A program made the translations under genes and the position numbers. From Homalodisca vitripennis (Eukaryota > Arthropoda > Insecta > Hemiptera > Cicadellidae), in NCBI RefSeq assembly GCF_021130785.1, contig NC_060212.1:144280001-144344000 (forward strand): DNA of 64,000 bases, read 5' to 3'. The notes below the pieces were generated by a model. It was not told the DNA's origin, searched no databases, and worked only from the letters and a program-made list of their open reading frames with translations. Below, piece after piece: positions 12,141 through 24,069 of this stretch (position 1 is the first letter of the stretch; each line of letters opens with the position of its first letter).

Positions 12141-14890
12141 AACAATCAGGCCCCAACTCTCTTTAAAAAACTTAATTGTTCTCAATTGGAATGCCAATGG
12201 CTTGAAAGACAAAAAACATCTCTTTACAGATTTCTTCCTAGTAAGACATAATATAGATGTGCATGTGTCACTGAAACTCACTTCCTGCCCAATGATAAAT
12301 TTAAAATAAGTGGCTATTCTATTTACAGACAGGACCGAGTGGCTCCTCATGCCTCTGGGGGGTTGTCGCAAATTTTGATCAAAAGAAACATTAAACACCA
12401 CGAATTTCTTGCTCCCCAGTTACAAAGTTTAGAAGCTGTTTCCATAAAAATATTTTTACAAAATGGACTCAACTTTTCATTAGTATCAGCATACTTACCT
12501 CCTAACAAACGTTTTGTTGATGAAGATTTTAATAGGATTCTCTATAATAATAGTCCTACTATTTTAATGGGAGATCTAAACAGTAAAAACACTTTATGGG
12601 GATGTCGCACTAATAACCCAAAGGGTAATAAATTGAATGACTACTTGATGCGTACAAACTATTAATATATCTGCTCCTGTAGAACCAACATTTTATCCGT
12701 GGCAGAGAAACCAGCAACCTGACATATTAGATATTGTTTTGTTTAATAATTTCAATGAACCGATAGTACAGCAAACCTTATGCGAGTTAACGTCTGACCA
12801 CTTACCAGTAATTGTAACTTTTTCAATTAAACCGATTTTACCAATCCTCCATTGAGAAACTAATAAATGGTAAAAGTTGACTTGGGCTGTATTTCATAAC
12901 GAATTAGAAACTAATATTATCTTGCCGAATTGTTTACAGTCTTTCGAAGATATTGACAACTGTGTACTACAATTCACTGAGCTGATTAAAAAATTCGGTT
13001 AAAAAAGCTAGTCGCCAAAACAATCAACAAACCATGTTTTGTCCTAATCGCCCTCCGCAAAGAATTCTTAATTTAATTAAAGAAAAACATGTTTTTAGGA
13101 GACGGTTGGCAGAGACACAGGCATCCAGAAGATCGCATGCAGCTTAACAGGCTCATCAGGAAAATAAAATCAGAATTAGATATTTTCAAAATTAATGACT
13201 ATCAGAAATATTTGAGTGAAATAAACCCAGGCGATAGTTCAATGTGGCTGGCAACCAAAAGAATTCTCAGAAACGCCTTCTACGATCCCTCCCCTTCAAC
13301 AAGGCCAGGAGACGTACCAGAGTGACTCTGAAAAATGTGAGGTTTTTGCGAATTATTTTGAAAATGCTTTTTCCCCTAACCCTACTGTTAATTTGCCAAA
13401 CTGAAGATGAAGTCAACAGGTTTTTTAAATAGCACAATCTTATACTGCTGAGCTTCCCACTCAGTATATCTCAACATCTGAAATTAGAAATGTTATCCAA
13501 TACCTACCCGTTGAGGAAAGCTCCTGGGTATGACTTGATAACAAACTTAATATTTAAAGGGAACTCCGCCAACAGCCCATCAGCTATTAAAAACTTTATT
13601 TAATGCATGCCTACACGTTGGTTACTTTTCCTAAATCCTGGAAAACATGCTGAAGTTATTGTTATCCACAAGCCCGGTAAGCCTGTTAGAAATCCCTCTA
13701 GTTACAGACCCATCAGCCTACTACCCACTCTGGCAAAAGTATTTGAAAAGCTAATACAGAAGAGGACTATGCAGATTCATTGAAGATGCTCAATGTATTC
13801 CTCCCCACCAATTCGGTTTTAGGGCAAAAACATTCTACTACGCAGCAACCTTGCGAGGTTAACACAAACAATAGTGCAAAGGGTTTGAAAATAAAAGACA
13901 CTCTGCTGCTTTGTTTCTGGATATGTTGCTCAGGCCTTTGACAAAGTATGGCACAAAGGCCTTCTGTATAAGCTATTTCAAACTGGACTTCCAAATTACT
14001 TGCAAAAACATCATCGAATCATTTTTAGAAAACCGGACTTTTTCAGTAAAAATAAATTCTACTCATTCCACTGTTCGACAGATCCGGGCTGGTGTGCCAC
14101 AAGGCTCAATTTTAGGACCTATCCTGTTTAATATGTTCATGCATGACCTACCCATTCCCAGCTCATTCTACGCTTGCTCTTTTCGCTGATGACACTGCCT
14201 TGATTTCCCAACATCAAGACATTGACACAGCAGTTGACATGCTTCAGACTGATACAGACCTACTGTTGGATTGGTTCGTTAATTGGGAAAATCGCACTTA
14301 ACCCTCTAAAAATGTGAAGCGAAAATATTTTCGCTAAGAAAATTCAATCCCTTAAGGAATATAGAAAATTCAAGATAACATCATACCATGGAATGAAAAT
14401 GACAGAAACTGTTAAATATTTGGGTGTCTTATTAGACTCTAAACTTACTTATAAACAGCACATAAATTCAAAATTAAATCAAGCAAACACAAGATTGGCA
14501 CAAATGTACCCAATTATCAATAGAAGATCATCTCTTAAACTTAAATGCGCTCTTTTAATCTACCAAGGAATATTCAGACCCCTCTTAACTTAACGTTATG
14601 CTTGTCCAGTTTGGGGTCCTTGCCTCCATAAATCAAAAATGAACAAACTTCAAGTATTCCAAAACAAGTTTTTGAGAATAGCAACAAATTCTCCATGGTT
14701 TGTTAGAAACCGACAGATTCATAATGAATTAGAAATTCCGACCATCTGTGACTACATCCGAAAACTAAGTGCTACATTTCTAGAACTCTGGACCAATCAA
14801 CAGGTGCTGTCCATTTTAACATTGGCCACAAAGAACTGTCAACAGAAGACTGAAAGCACGTCTTGTTCAAGACATTTTATTATAATTTGA
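12129..14890 (+). pseudogene. LINE ORF2, endonuclease plus reverse transcriptase, frame-broken
   Basis: ORF2 nicks target DNA and reverse-transcribes the element RNA. The start is near ATG 12129, overlapping the end of ORF1. The endonuclease part (about 12190-12830) shows WNANGL, TETHF (after a one- or two-base loss), SAYLPPN, GDLNSKNTLWG and SDHLPVI, including the acidic and histidine residues of the EEP fold. The RT part (about 13490-14290) shows RKAPGYD, SYRPISLLP, FGFR, FLD, GVPQGSILGP and the catalytic FADDTA at about 14182. The C-terminal part shows YLGVLLDSKLT, NRRSSLKLK and TNSPWFVRN, ending at about 14888. Several frameshifts and stops separate these blocks (for example near 12265, 12662, 13010, 13430, 13935 and 14190). 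The family's ORF2 is usually about 900 codons, so nearly all of it is present. Confidence 0.88.
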
Positions 14891-15100
14891 AACTTACATT
14901 GTTTGTCAAGTACTAATTTTATTGTTTATTTTCTGTTAACTGTATTATGTTATAGGGTGTCTCATTGGAGCAAACCCACTAATGTTAATATTTCTATGTT
15001 CTTCTGTTCTCTATGATTCAAACTTCTGTGTATAATTATTTACTTGTAGTAATTGAACCAGAAATAAAGCTTTTGAAAAAAAAAAAAAAAAAAAAAAAAA

Positions 15101-15111
15101 AATTACTTATT
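15101..15111 (+). repeat. target-site duplication of the LINE, right copy
   Basis: AATTACTTATT directly follows the poly(A) run and matches the left copy at 10543-10554. Confidence 0.85.
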
Positions 15112-16477
15112 ACCAGCTGTTATACATATGTCTTAATCATATTATAAAACGTGAGCTAGTAACTAGGTATTCCAAGTAGTTCTGATACTACAGAATTTAC
15201 GCCTCGCATTTCAAGTTTCAGGTGACACAAGGAGATTGCGTTTTTAACTATGCGTGGAGCGGTGCTGTGATGGGATCCTCCTCTCTCCCTCTTACCACTA
15301 TCAATGAATATAGTTTGGAAATATTAACAATTGTATTCCAAGCGTCAATACAGGTTAAGATAAATTACAATCAATAATAACTAATACTATAATACTGTTA
15401 TACGCTCCCCCATTCATTCCAGAGGTTCTTAGACACACAACTACCACACACTCACTCAATATCACAATTCCTCAGCAACAGAGTTGCAGTTCAATTTTGT
15501 GAGCCATTGAGCCATTTCATTGCAACTACAAACTTCATCTATATGGTTATATACATCCAATAAACATTTATGCAGCATCAATATCTGGGATAATATAGTT
15601 TCAATTGGTCGATTTTCATGTCTTCTGTTCTTAGCGTGTTTTATTAGGTGAGCTAATATTTAATACGTTTTTTCTTAACAATTACACCACCTACTAAGTA
15701 GATCTACAATCCAATGTATAGTTTGATTATGCTTATATGTCATAGTTTAATTTATGCACTGCTAAAATGTTATCTTTACTTCATTTTTTTCTTTTTTTAT
15801 ATTTAGACTATTATAAAGGGTGTCATTTTATAAAACATCTTTTATTTTGTTACTAATATTTTGTAATAGTCTAGATTTATAACTAGACATTGCTTTATGA
15901 GTTGTCAATTTTCATACGCTTTTCTTGTTCAAACTTGTGGAAATACCTTTAAAATAAAATTTATTTGAGATGTGTGAGTTTACCGGAACATCCTTCTTGT
16001 ATATTTTAGTCATGAATTATTCAGTATAAGATAAAAATATCGTTAGTAAGTGAGATTTCATTTGACGATAGGAGTTATGTGATGCGTCAGTAAGCAGTAA
16101 AGTATTTTACAGTATAGTATTGGAGGGGACGATCCAGAAGGAGTAAGACGGAGTACAGAAGAAGGATAATGTCGTGTCTGGATAGCCGGAAGCTGGCAGT
16201 TGTCCATGGTGTGGATAACGACCATGATATCCAGTGTTAAGTGCGAGTGTTAGTAGTGTAATGAGCTGTCTGTGTAGGAAGTGCTGTCACATTACATGTC
16301 TGAAATATCGTTCCTAATTAGGTCATAATTAAAGCTGCCATTACATTGACATGATTACAACGACTCATTACATCGATGAGAACATCCTAAAACTTATTAA
16401 GGAGTGAAATTTATGAAGGCGTTCATCACACGCAATCGATATTTGATCTGTTAGTATAAATATCAAGGATATACTGA
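15112..16477. other. AT-rich DNA, no gene seen
   Basis: No long frame, repeat partner or promoter pattern that I can support. Confidence 0.5.
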
Positions 16478-16885
16478 GGGTGTCCCGATCTTGTGCAGTT
16501 GGGAGACAGTATATTGGTGCTCTTTCTTCAATGTAATATATAAACAAGGCAGGAGTACGCCACACCACTTGTGGCGTCATAGGTTTCGCTGAGGTTGCAT
16601 GCAAAATTAAAATTCTATTTTTTATTTTATAATGGACATAACAACAGACAATCGTACGGCAAAGATATTTTTCATCCCCTAGCAAACAAAAAATAAACTG
16701 TGTCAGTCTACTGAGTGATACAAGTACGCTGAAGTGAGGCTTCAAGTACGCTCAACAAAAGTATGTTCCATGGTTGGAGTTGGAACAATATAGAACTAAT
16801 TCTTGTCTCTGTAGAAATGAAGTTTCATACAAAATTTTAAGTCAACATATTAAATGTTTCTCGACATATCTTACTGCATGATACA
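16478..16885 (+). repeat. old dispersed repeat, family A copy 1
   Basis: It contains TAGGTTTCGCTGAGGTTGCA followed by TGCAAAATT, then TTTTTCATCCCCTAG, TTCCATGGTTGGAG, TGTAGAAATGAAGTTTCAT and TCTCGACATATC. The same blocks recur at 50565-50960. The minus-strand open frame at 16368-16745 spans the repeat and is probably a by-product. The type of parent element is unknown. Confidence 0.6.
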
Positions 16886-17354
16886 TTTAATTTTTTATTT
16901 AAACTGGGCTTTAAATCAGTGTTTTCAAGTCGGTCACCTTAAAATGGTGTTGGATGTGTTGGGATATTAAGGTTACATGTGTTGATATGTCACATTGTAA
17001 AATCTCTTACGAGTATACTTGGTTTTTTCACTTTAAATTATGAATGAACTAGCCTTTACCCTCGGCTATTTTAAATAATATAATTTAAATAGAGCCATGC
17101 ATATCAAAATTTATATTAGTTGTTGACCAAAGCACGAGTTTATAAAACTGGAACAAATTAGATAGCTGACTGAATAACGGGTTACGTCTAGATGGAAATG
17201 AACCCATCAACGTTGTATTAGAGACCTCAAAAGTTCTTTCAACTCTGATCACAATCACAGATCACTGGACTCCCGGATACCTAGTCAAGTATCCGAGATT
17301 CTACTTATCCGGAAGCACAACACTTATGAGATTATCAAAATTAAACCCCGAGCC
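16886..17354. other. AT-rich DNA, no gene seen
   Basis: A slightly GC-richer part from about 17170 may be an outer, more diverged portion of the repeat listed next. Confidence 0.4.
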
Positions 17355-17475
17355 TCTGCAAGGTAACGCCGTATTAGAGCCCATTACTGGAAATGAGATG
17401 GGTTAATGCCCGAGTCGGCTTTTTGTGACTCGCCAATTTCGACTGCTGCGTTAAATGGAAGAGTAAAACTGGTTA
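17355..17475 (+). repeat. old dispersed repeat, family B copy 1
   Basis: The blocks TATTAGAGCCCATTAC, TGACTCGCCAATTTCGACTG, TGCGTTAA and AACTGGTTA recur in the same order at 40625-40760 with substitutions and indels. No coding frame. It could be a SINE or MITE remnant; the ends are not definable. Confidence 0.55.
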
Positions 17476-19149
17476 GGAACATCTTGCAAAAGGTTTAGTC
17501 TCAAACTTTGTATCAGCAAAATGGTTAAGGAGATGACAGTATTTTGATATCATTAATGATTTCTATTAATTGTTTACAAACGGCTGTTCGTGTAATTTAA
17601 ATGTATTTTCTTATCATTCTTAACGTTTTCTAAATATTTGTTTCACAATATATTCCATTGAAATTTTATTGTTTTAGATCAAAAACATTTACGAGTATTA
17701 TTATTAATTATAAATCGTGGCAGATATGGATATGCAACATAAATAAAACTTATATTCATTAAATTACGATTTGGTATGTTCAAATACAATAAATATACTA
17801 ATAAGAAGAAATTAGTAAAATAATAAGAGCTCATAAAGCATTCTATAAAGCATATCCATAACATGTTATTGTTATTTTGAGTGACTATTAAAATTTTACA
17901 TGTAGATAATTGAAACTCCATCACTTGCTTTTAAATACCATGAGGGACTGGTGCGACCTTTCTAATATTCTCTGACGGCTTCGAATGGTTTCCTAGGCTT
18001 CCAGGACATGTCTATGAATCCAGGTTTTCTACTGCATAAATCAATTGTTATGGACAAAATTAAGTTGCTCCGAAAATTTAAAAAAAAAACCAAGGGCTTA
18101 ATTAATGTCGGAGTAACCTATAGGTCTTGGAATTGATAATATATTAAATTTTTCATACTATATACCAGTCAGTGCACCTCGATAAGACCGTAAATGTGCT
18201 GGAACCTCATCATGCATAAATCATATATTTCATCTTATGAGCACATGCTCTAATAAGTTTTAAAGTGCTTGGAATAAATTCCCGCAGACAGGACTTGTAA
18301 GACATCCTGAGAAAACGTATGGAGTAACATACAATTCCAGCTCACAAATTAATTAGAAAGTGATGTTTATGTCTAGTGTGTACTGTAGCATTAGGATTTT
18401 AATCTGTCCTTATGTGTTGGTTGTGTACATTTCTTACTCTTTTCTTTCAGATGTCACCAAGTATTAAACAAAGCTGAAGATGCAAAGTAATGAACTGACA
18501 GTTGTGAAAAACCCCATCGGCAAAAGTTAATTGCGTGTCGAATAATAGGCAGACAAACACATAGAATAATCTAATACTAATTTTAATAAAACCTTAGCCT
18601 CTATGAAGGAGAGGCCAATCCCCTTTTTAGTCTTCTTCAGCCTCTCCTCATTTCCACTGGCAGTGCGAAGATCTTATCAAACATAGAAAGAATAAGAGTC
18701 GGTTCAGTACAAGGTCGACTGTACTGATAATAAGTTCAATTGACACACATAAATCAAACATGCGCTACCTCTAACTTATACCGTAAGGCCTTGGCCACCA
18801 TAGGAGCAGCAAAGCGGTAGTGGTCGAGATACAAACGGTGTTTTGTATTCATCTAGATGGAGTATTCGGAAAGTGAAAATCCGGAGCACTTTAAAAATAC
18901 GAGTATTATATAGGTTCCACAGGCCTAAAATTTACACTGTTTACCCTACAGAGGGTAACTGTACAGAATAAACTGTTTATACAGAGGGTTGAGGAGAGAC
19001 GCAAACCGTTTTTGACTACTCCAGAATTTTAGTTGGAATTTTCACCAGACCTGATAAGACACCTTTTGGAGAGAAATTAATGAATTTGCGGCAATTAGGT
19101 ATAGCCGATAAGGCGTAAGACTAGCAGGCGTTTGGGTCCAACATGATGC
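17476..19149. other. AT-rich DNA, no gene seen
   Basis: Small open frames on either strand show no family features. Nothing else is supportable. Confidence 0.5.
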
Positions 19150-19480
19150 ACAGTAATGATGGAATGCGCTGAGCGGCAGGAGACAAATTTAATATTGGAG
19201 TTGGCGGATCAGCGGTTCCGTGAGGTACCGTGCTGCCACTCACGTCTGTCGTGGACAGTGTCGAGCGTTCCCTGTATGTATAATGCAAAAACAAAACTTT
19301 GGTCACCGCTCAGTCACACTAGCGCTCACGCCCACCGCTTACCGCTCGTATCGTGGTCGATGCCTTTAGTTCGTACGTTCACTGGCACTCCCAGTGTATA
19401 TAGCATTACATTATTTTCAGCGCGTGGCGTTCACGAACTGGTTTCGGCTAACAATTCGTTCATTTGTATTACAAACTCCT
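19150..19480 (+). promoter_or_regulatory. CpG-rich patch, possible promoter or exon
   Basis: CpG dinucleotides and G+C rise sharply against the flanks, with clustered CCGCT/AGCG words around 19308-19350. A plus-strand frame runs 19156-19506 (116 codons) without recognisable domains. CATTACATTATTTTCAG at about 19405-19421 is a fair 3' splice-site sequence followed by CpG-rich DNA. This could be a host exon or promoter, or a retroposed GC-rich sequence. I cannot choose between them. Confidence 0.3.
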
Positions 19481-21353
19481 CCAAGGATCTTAGATTGTCC
19501 CGCTAATTATAACAACTTCCCACAATTCCTCAGAAGTAGACCGACTAACTGTTATGTCTTCTTCCTAGTGATTACCGGCAGAAGCTTCTAATTATAACCA
19601 ATATCACAGCCTACCTTCTCACGGCTTCTGTGTAATCATCCAGTTAACTTTTCATCTGATAACAAATTGTGTTCATTCTGCGCTGTTAGAGCGCCGCCCT
19701 TAAACAATACAGCCTGCTACATTATTTTCTCAGCATGCATCCTCGACTTTTATGGATGTTATTATAATCACATGTTAGATAAACAACTGTTCTTGAAAAT
19801 ATAGACTGTGTTTTTTTACTAAGTTTAGTTTACTGTACATTTCATCCCTCCACCACCTTATACACGGAAGGCATTAAGTATACAGTAAATCAAGGCAACA
19901 AACGCTAAATTACACCTAATGTATACGGAATGTATTGCACGATCATCTGTTTAAAAATGCAAGCTGTAAACTTAATCGATGTATGTTGAGTATTATTTAA
20001 TCTAGAACGATTTCCAAACTGTTTGGAAAACAACATACTGCAGGGAAATTAAATTTTTTGATTCTGTTTATACTACAACCGTAAAAGGTACTTGGTTTAA
20101 AGTTTGTTATTTATTCGAAGTTTTGAAAGGATAATAGGATTTGCCACTGTTAAACTTTACAAAAAGGTATAACACTACGTTTCGAGGATTGAAATCTACC
20201 CACTTCTTCAGGTGAAAAATAATCCTAAGGCATTAAAATACTGAAACAGTTGCCATTGGACTACCACTCAAAATTTAAATTAGTAAGTGAAATTTTGTGA
20301 ACTGCATAATGTTCAGATCCGTAAAATATAGAACTCAAGGGATTGAAGAAATCCTTAGATTAAGGCTAGAGTCTTAAAATTAGTATCTTTTTTAACTACG
20401 CAAAGCACAAAGGTAACTGCAAATATTTCAACCATACCAAATTATTGGAACCATTCCAAATTTTTAATCCAACGAAACTTGAGTTAAAAATTACGTTTTT
20501 TTAAAGCAATTAAATCTACAAGGGATATGACTTTGTGTATTGTTAATAAAATACTTAGCGCTACTGTATGAAGGTATAATGACGTTTACAACTTGATGAA
20601 CGTTCCAGCAAAAGTCAAGAAAATTTTTTCAATAATAGTGTTTAATTCTAAAAGAACATATATACAATTTAATTCTCTAACATTATCTAAATAGATAGAT
20701 CTCAAGAAATCGAACACAACTACCAAGAACGGAAGACCTCGTAGTCAGAAATCGTAAGTACCTAATTTGGGGCTAAAATTTATTTGTCAAAATTCAATAA
20801 ATTGTGCAATTATTAAAAATAGTAGACCAAATACATTTTGTGAATGGCATATAACATATGATTCTTGATGGATATAATGATCCTTGCGTGGTCCATAACA
20901 TTTTCTATCCTTGACTGGGATGATGGTATCAGCTCGCAGTAGTAGTGTACTCTTGACTACGATTATGCACTTTTATTTTAAAATAAAAAATACAATTATA
21001 AATTTATGACTAGCATCCATCTTTCTATATAACAATTTTCCTTTCGATGTAAAATTGTATCACTACTGAGTTTGGCACTTGTAATAAAGAAGCAATTTAG
21101 TGTTTTACAAGTTTTTTACAGTTAACTGGGGATGAATGTTTATAAAACAACATCTTAAAAATTCCAAAAAATTAGGGTTTGGTATTATATCTTCATTTAC
21201 GTTCTTGGAATAACAAGGTGTTTTCTGATTTGAGACCAATAATTATATTCCTCAACAGCACGTGTGCATCATTCATCACAAGATATTTTACGATTTACGT
21301 TTAAATACAATATGTTTAGATCACAACAGGGTCTGCCCCAATAATACATTGTT
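19481..21353. other. AT-rich DNA with one dispersed motif copy
   Basis: Apart from the motif at 20166-20214, I see nothing. Confidence 0.5.
20166..20214 (-). repeat. hammerhead-like dispersed motif, copy 3
   Basis: A 49-bp block that aligns end to end, without gaps, with the copy at 36576-36624. On the minus strand it begins CACCTGAAGAAGTGGG and ends CCTCGAAACGTAGTGTTATA. Here CTGAAGA replaces CTGATGA. Confidence 0.7.
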
Positions 21354-21390
21354 TGTCTGTCAGTCTGTCTGTCTGTCTGTCTGTCTGTCC
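21354..21390 (+). repeat. TGTC tetranucleotide microsatellite
   Basis: About nine tandem copies of TGTC with one variant (CAGTC) near the start. The short open frame 21262-21477 over it, rich in CLSV repeats, is an artefact. Confidence 0.9.
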
Positions 21391-23012
21391 AGTGTGACGA
21401 CCGATAGTCACTCCCTCTCTCCGCCAAGGCCAGATGATATCGCCCCGTTAACTAGACACGACCTCTGGGCTCGGTGATCGCTCGCTCACGAGTACCCTGC
21501 CCTTGACTTTCAACTGGACTTGTAGCTTTATTTTCTTACAATCCATCGTCTTTTCTTGGGCATCTCCCAACTATTACTCTTTCGTTTAAGTCTGTGGTAT
21601 AAAACATCTATCCATGCAAGAATCAATAAACCGTTGATATACATTTAGCTTTTTGCATGTAATTGACGATAGCACGTACAAATTTAACAAGTTTGATTTT
21701 TAAAGGGATTTGTGTAAAGCCGTTCTCAATATTAGGTAACTGAAACTAAAAATTTGTATTTATGTATAGACTACGGTGTTTGGGTAGATAGTTTGCTAAG
21801 TTGTATTGAATAGCATGGAACAAATGGCATATAGGTATTATTGCCTGATTATGTATGAGTAAAAAATATATTTAACATGAGTCGTTTCTTTCATTAGTTT
21901 CGGACTAAATTATTGAAATCGATGATTTAAATTAATTTCATATACAGCAAACATTATTGCAAAATTTTCATCCCAGCTTATCGTGACGGAGACTTGATTT
22001 GAATCTTGGTTTTGCAAATATCATCTGAAGCTAGGTTACAATTAGAAATGTGGTTAATAATTGTTAGTCAACGTTATAAACCGTGAAACCGAAGCAGGAA
22101 AACGGATGTCTCGTCATTACCGCGGGAAGTAGTACAGCAAACAGCAGCTTTAATTTCATCAAGATAAAATTAATAGACGCTGCTAATTTTTAACAACAGT
22201 GTTCCCAACCGCTGCCAATGAAGGACCCATGAGAATCGTGCAAGAACGATACATAATTAGTTAAACAGACGAGGTTTACCAATTTGTAGAGTGAAACCGA
22301 TACTATAAATTTTTATAGTATATTAACGATAATTTTATCATCAATATTGAAACAAAATAGAATATTATCACTGTGCATGACCTAGAATATTTAAGAAAAA
22401 ATATATAAAGCAAAAAATATGAAAAAAACATTCGTGTGATTTCAAACGTCTTACATACAGTAGGCAAATATTTCGAAAATATCATTCCGTATTGAAATAA
22501 CACTAGTTTATCAGTTGTACGTTAAATTTATTCACTTTAAAAATAATGAAAAGTCTTACTCAACTTATGAACGGCTTTAAAAATATGAACTAATTAGTAA
22601 TTCGTTATACAGGTTAATTTTATGCATATTTTAAATGCGAATATTTGAGAAGATGTTTAGATATTTGGCTGTTTGATACTCAATCTTGCAAAACATAGTG
22701 GGCAGATTTGAACAAAACGTGGCATGTAAATTACTGAAATATGAGAAAAAAATATAGGCCTACCTTTAGTCCTAAATACCACCCTCAAATACTTTTGAAA
22801 GAAAATAACTTTCAGGAAATATATTTACTGTAAAGATAGACAATATTTTTGACAGCTGAACGGGTAACAGAACGCAACGTGCCACACAGCATACCAATAC
22901 TTCTCACGTATTTGTATGGATAAGTATCGGCTGTCGTTTATACGTGTTAATGTCAAATAGTGTAAATATCTTTTATTATATCTATATAATATAATATTAT
23001 AGTATAATATTA
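21391..23012. other. AT-rich DNA, no gene seen
   Basis: GC-richer just after the microsatellite (to about 21500), then featureless. A small perfect hairpin, ACTATAAATTTTTATAGT, lies at about 22301-22318. Confidence 0.45.
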
Positions 23013-23014
23013 TA

Positions 23015-23789
23015 CAGAGTGAGTTTTATGTCCTGGCACACCTGGATATAATTTAAACGGCCCGAGATATCTATGTGAAACCTTGACCCTACCTATATAA
23101 CATATTTTTTTAATTTTTCAAGTCGTTGAAAATTTTGCCCCCCCTTTCTAAAGGGGGGTAAAGGGGGGCAACTAAACATTTTCAAATACAAACCCCTATC
23201 ATGCGACCCCTCATTTTAAAGGGAATAAAAAAATAAATCCAATAATCCAAACTAGAGGTCTTTACGTTTATTTTAAAAAATTTTATGACAAATTTACAAT
23301 AATAAAATCAGTAACTGTCTTGTCCTGTTTATCGTAACATGAGTCAACACTAACGCAAATTCTAAAAGCAGTTACCTGTTTTAATGTAGCAGGTGTTCAA
23401 ACTGTTCACCTTCGGCTGTTTGACAGTGTGCTAGACGTGTGTAAAAACTTGAGACATGATAGGGGTTTGTATTTGAAAATGTGTTAGTTGCCCCCCTTTA
23501 CTCAATTGTAAATTTGTCATAAAATCTGTTAAAATAAACGTAGAGACCTCTAGTTTGGATTATTGGATTTATTTTTTTATTCCTTTAAAATGAGGGGTCG
23601 CATGATAGGGGTTTGTATTTGAAAATGTTTAGTTGCCCCCCTTTACCCCCCTTTAGAAAGGGGGACAAAATTTTCAACAACTTGAAAAATAAAAAAAATA
23701 TGTTATAATAGGTAGGGTCAAGGTTTCACATATATATCTCGGGCCGTTTAAATTATATCCAGGTGTGCCAGGACATAAAACTCACTCTG
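23015..23789. mobile_element. 775-bp Tc1/mariner-type fold-back element
   Basis: The ends are CAGAGTGAGTTTTATGTCC and its complement GGACATAAAACTCACTCTG, each flanked by TA (23013-23014 and 23790-23791), the TA target duplication of the Tc1/mariner superfamily. The arms stay complementary for roughly 260 bases or more (for example ATCTCGGGCCGTTTAAATTA near the right end, and CATGATAGGGGTTTGTATTT against its complement). The centre is unpaired and holds a transposase C-terminal remnant on the minus strand (23381-23447). A stretch of the right arm is partly duplicated: GATAGGGGTTTGTATTTGAA occurs near 23459 and near 23605. It is non-autonomous. Confidence 0.85.
23381..23447 (-). pseudogene. mariner transposase C-terminus remnant
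   Basis: The minus-strand frame reads RLAHCQTAEGEQFEHLLH and then a TAA stop. Mariner-family transposases typically end in a segment of the form R..C....G..FEHLL followed at once by a stop, so the fit is good despite the short length. It lies in the unpaired centre of the fold-back element, as expected for what remains after internal deletion. The DD34D catalytic domain is absent. Confidence 0.6.
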
Positions 23790-23966
23790 TATATAGTATA
23801 TTATAATATTACATTATAACATAACATTATCTGCCATCTGGCAGCTATGAAGAACTCCAAACCAAACAGTTTAATTTGGAGTTATCTAAGAACAAAATTG
23901 TGAATGTATAAGGTAAGTGAAATTGATTTCCTTTGACATTGTAGGAGATCAATTTAAAGGAAGGGG

Positions 23967-24069
23967 TATAAAAAGGAGGGATCGGGTACTTACATGATCA
24001 ACGAACCATTCACTCCGAAACTACAATCTGAGGAAACGAGCGAGCGTGGTGACCCGTAACCATAGCAAC
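23967..24069 (+). promoter_or_regulatory. TATA box plus RFX X-box, candidate promoter
   Basis: TATAAAAAGG lies at 23967-23976, and 80 bp further on (24056-24069) is GTAACCATAGCAAC, an exact match to the X-box consensus GTNRCC-N2-RGYAAC bound by RFX factors. The region around 24035-24060 is locally CpG-rich. X-boxes are known to drive ciliary genes in sensory neurons. No coding exon follows that I can identify, so the regulated gene, if any, is unknown. A chance match is possible. Confidence 0.35.

Larger units (their letters stand above)
10555..15100 (+). mobile_element. jockey-clade non-LTR retrotransposon, full length but degenerate
   Basis: A 4.5-kb element bounded by an 11-12-bp target-site duplication and ending in about 25 A residues (15076-15100), with an AATAAA signal at about 15063. 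In order it carries a 5' leader (10555-10798), a gag-like ORF1 with CCHC zinc knuckles, and an ORF2 with apurinic-type endonuclease and reverse transcriptase, then a short 3' UTR (about 14891-15075). There is no RNase H or LTR. Both ORFs are broken by stops and frameshifts, so the copy is not autonomous. The order and motifs match the jockey clade of insect LINEs. Transcription would be from an internal 5' promoter; its start cannot be read directly. Confidence 0.92.

Noticed and set aside
16368..16745. 125-codon minus-strand frame
   Set aside because: It lies across dispersed repeat family A, has no recognisable features, and its open state is not shared by the second copy.
19121..19306. Possible tRNA-type sequence near GCGTTTGGGTCCAAC
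   Set aside because: No acceptor-stem pairing, and the T-loop consensus is incomplete.
22975..23012. AT palindromes beside the fold-back
   Set aside because: TA-rich dinucleotide strings pair by composition alone. They are the insertion context, not part of the element.
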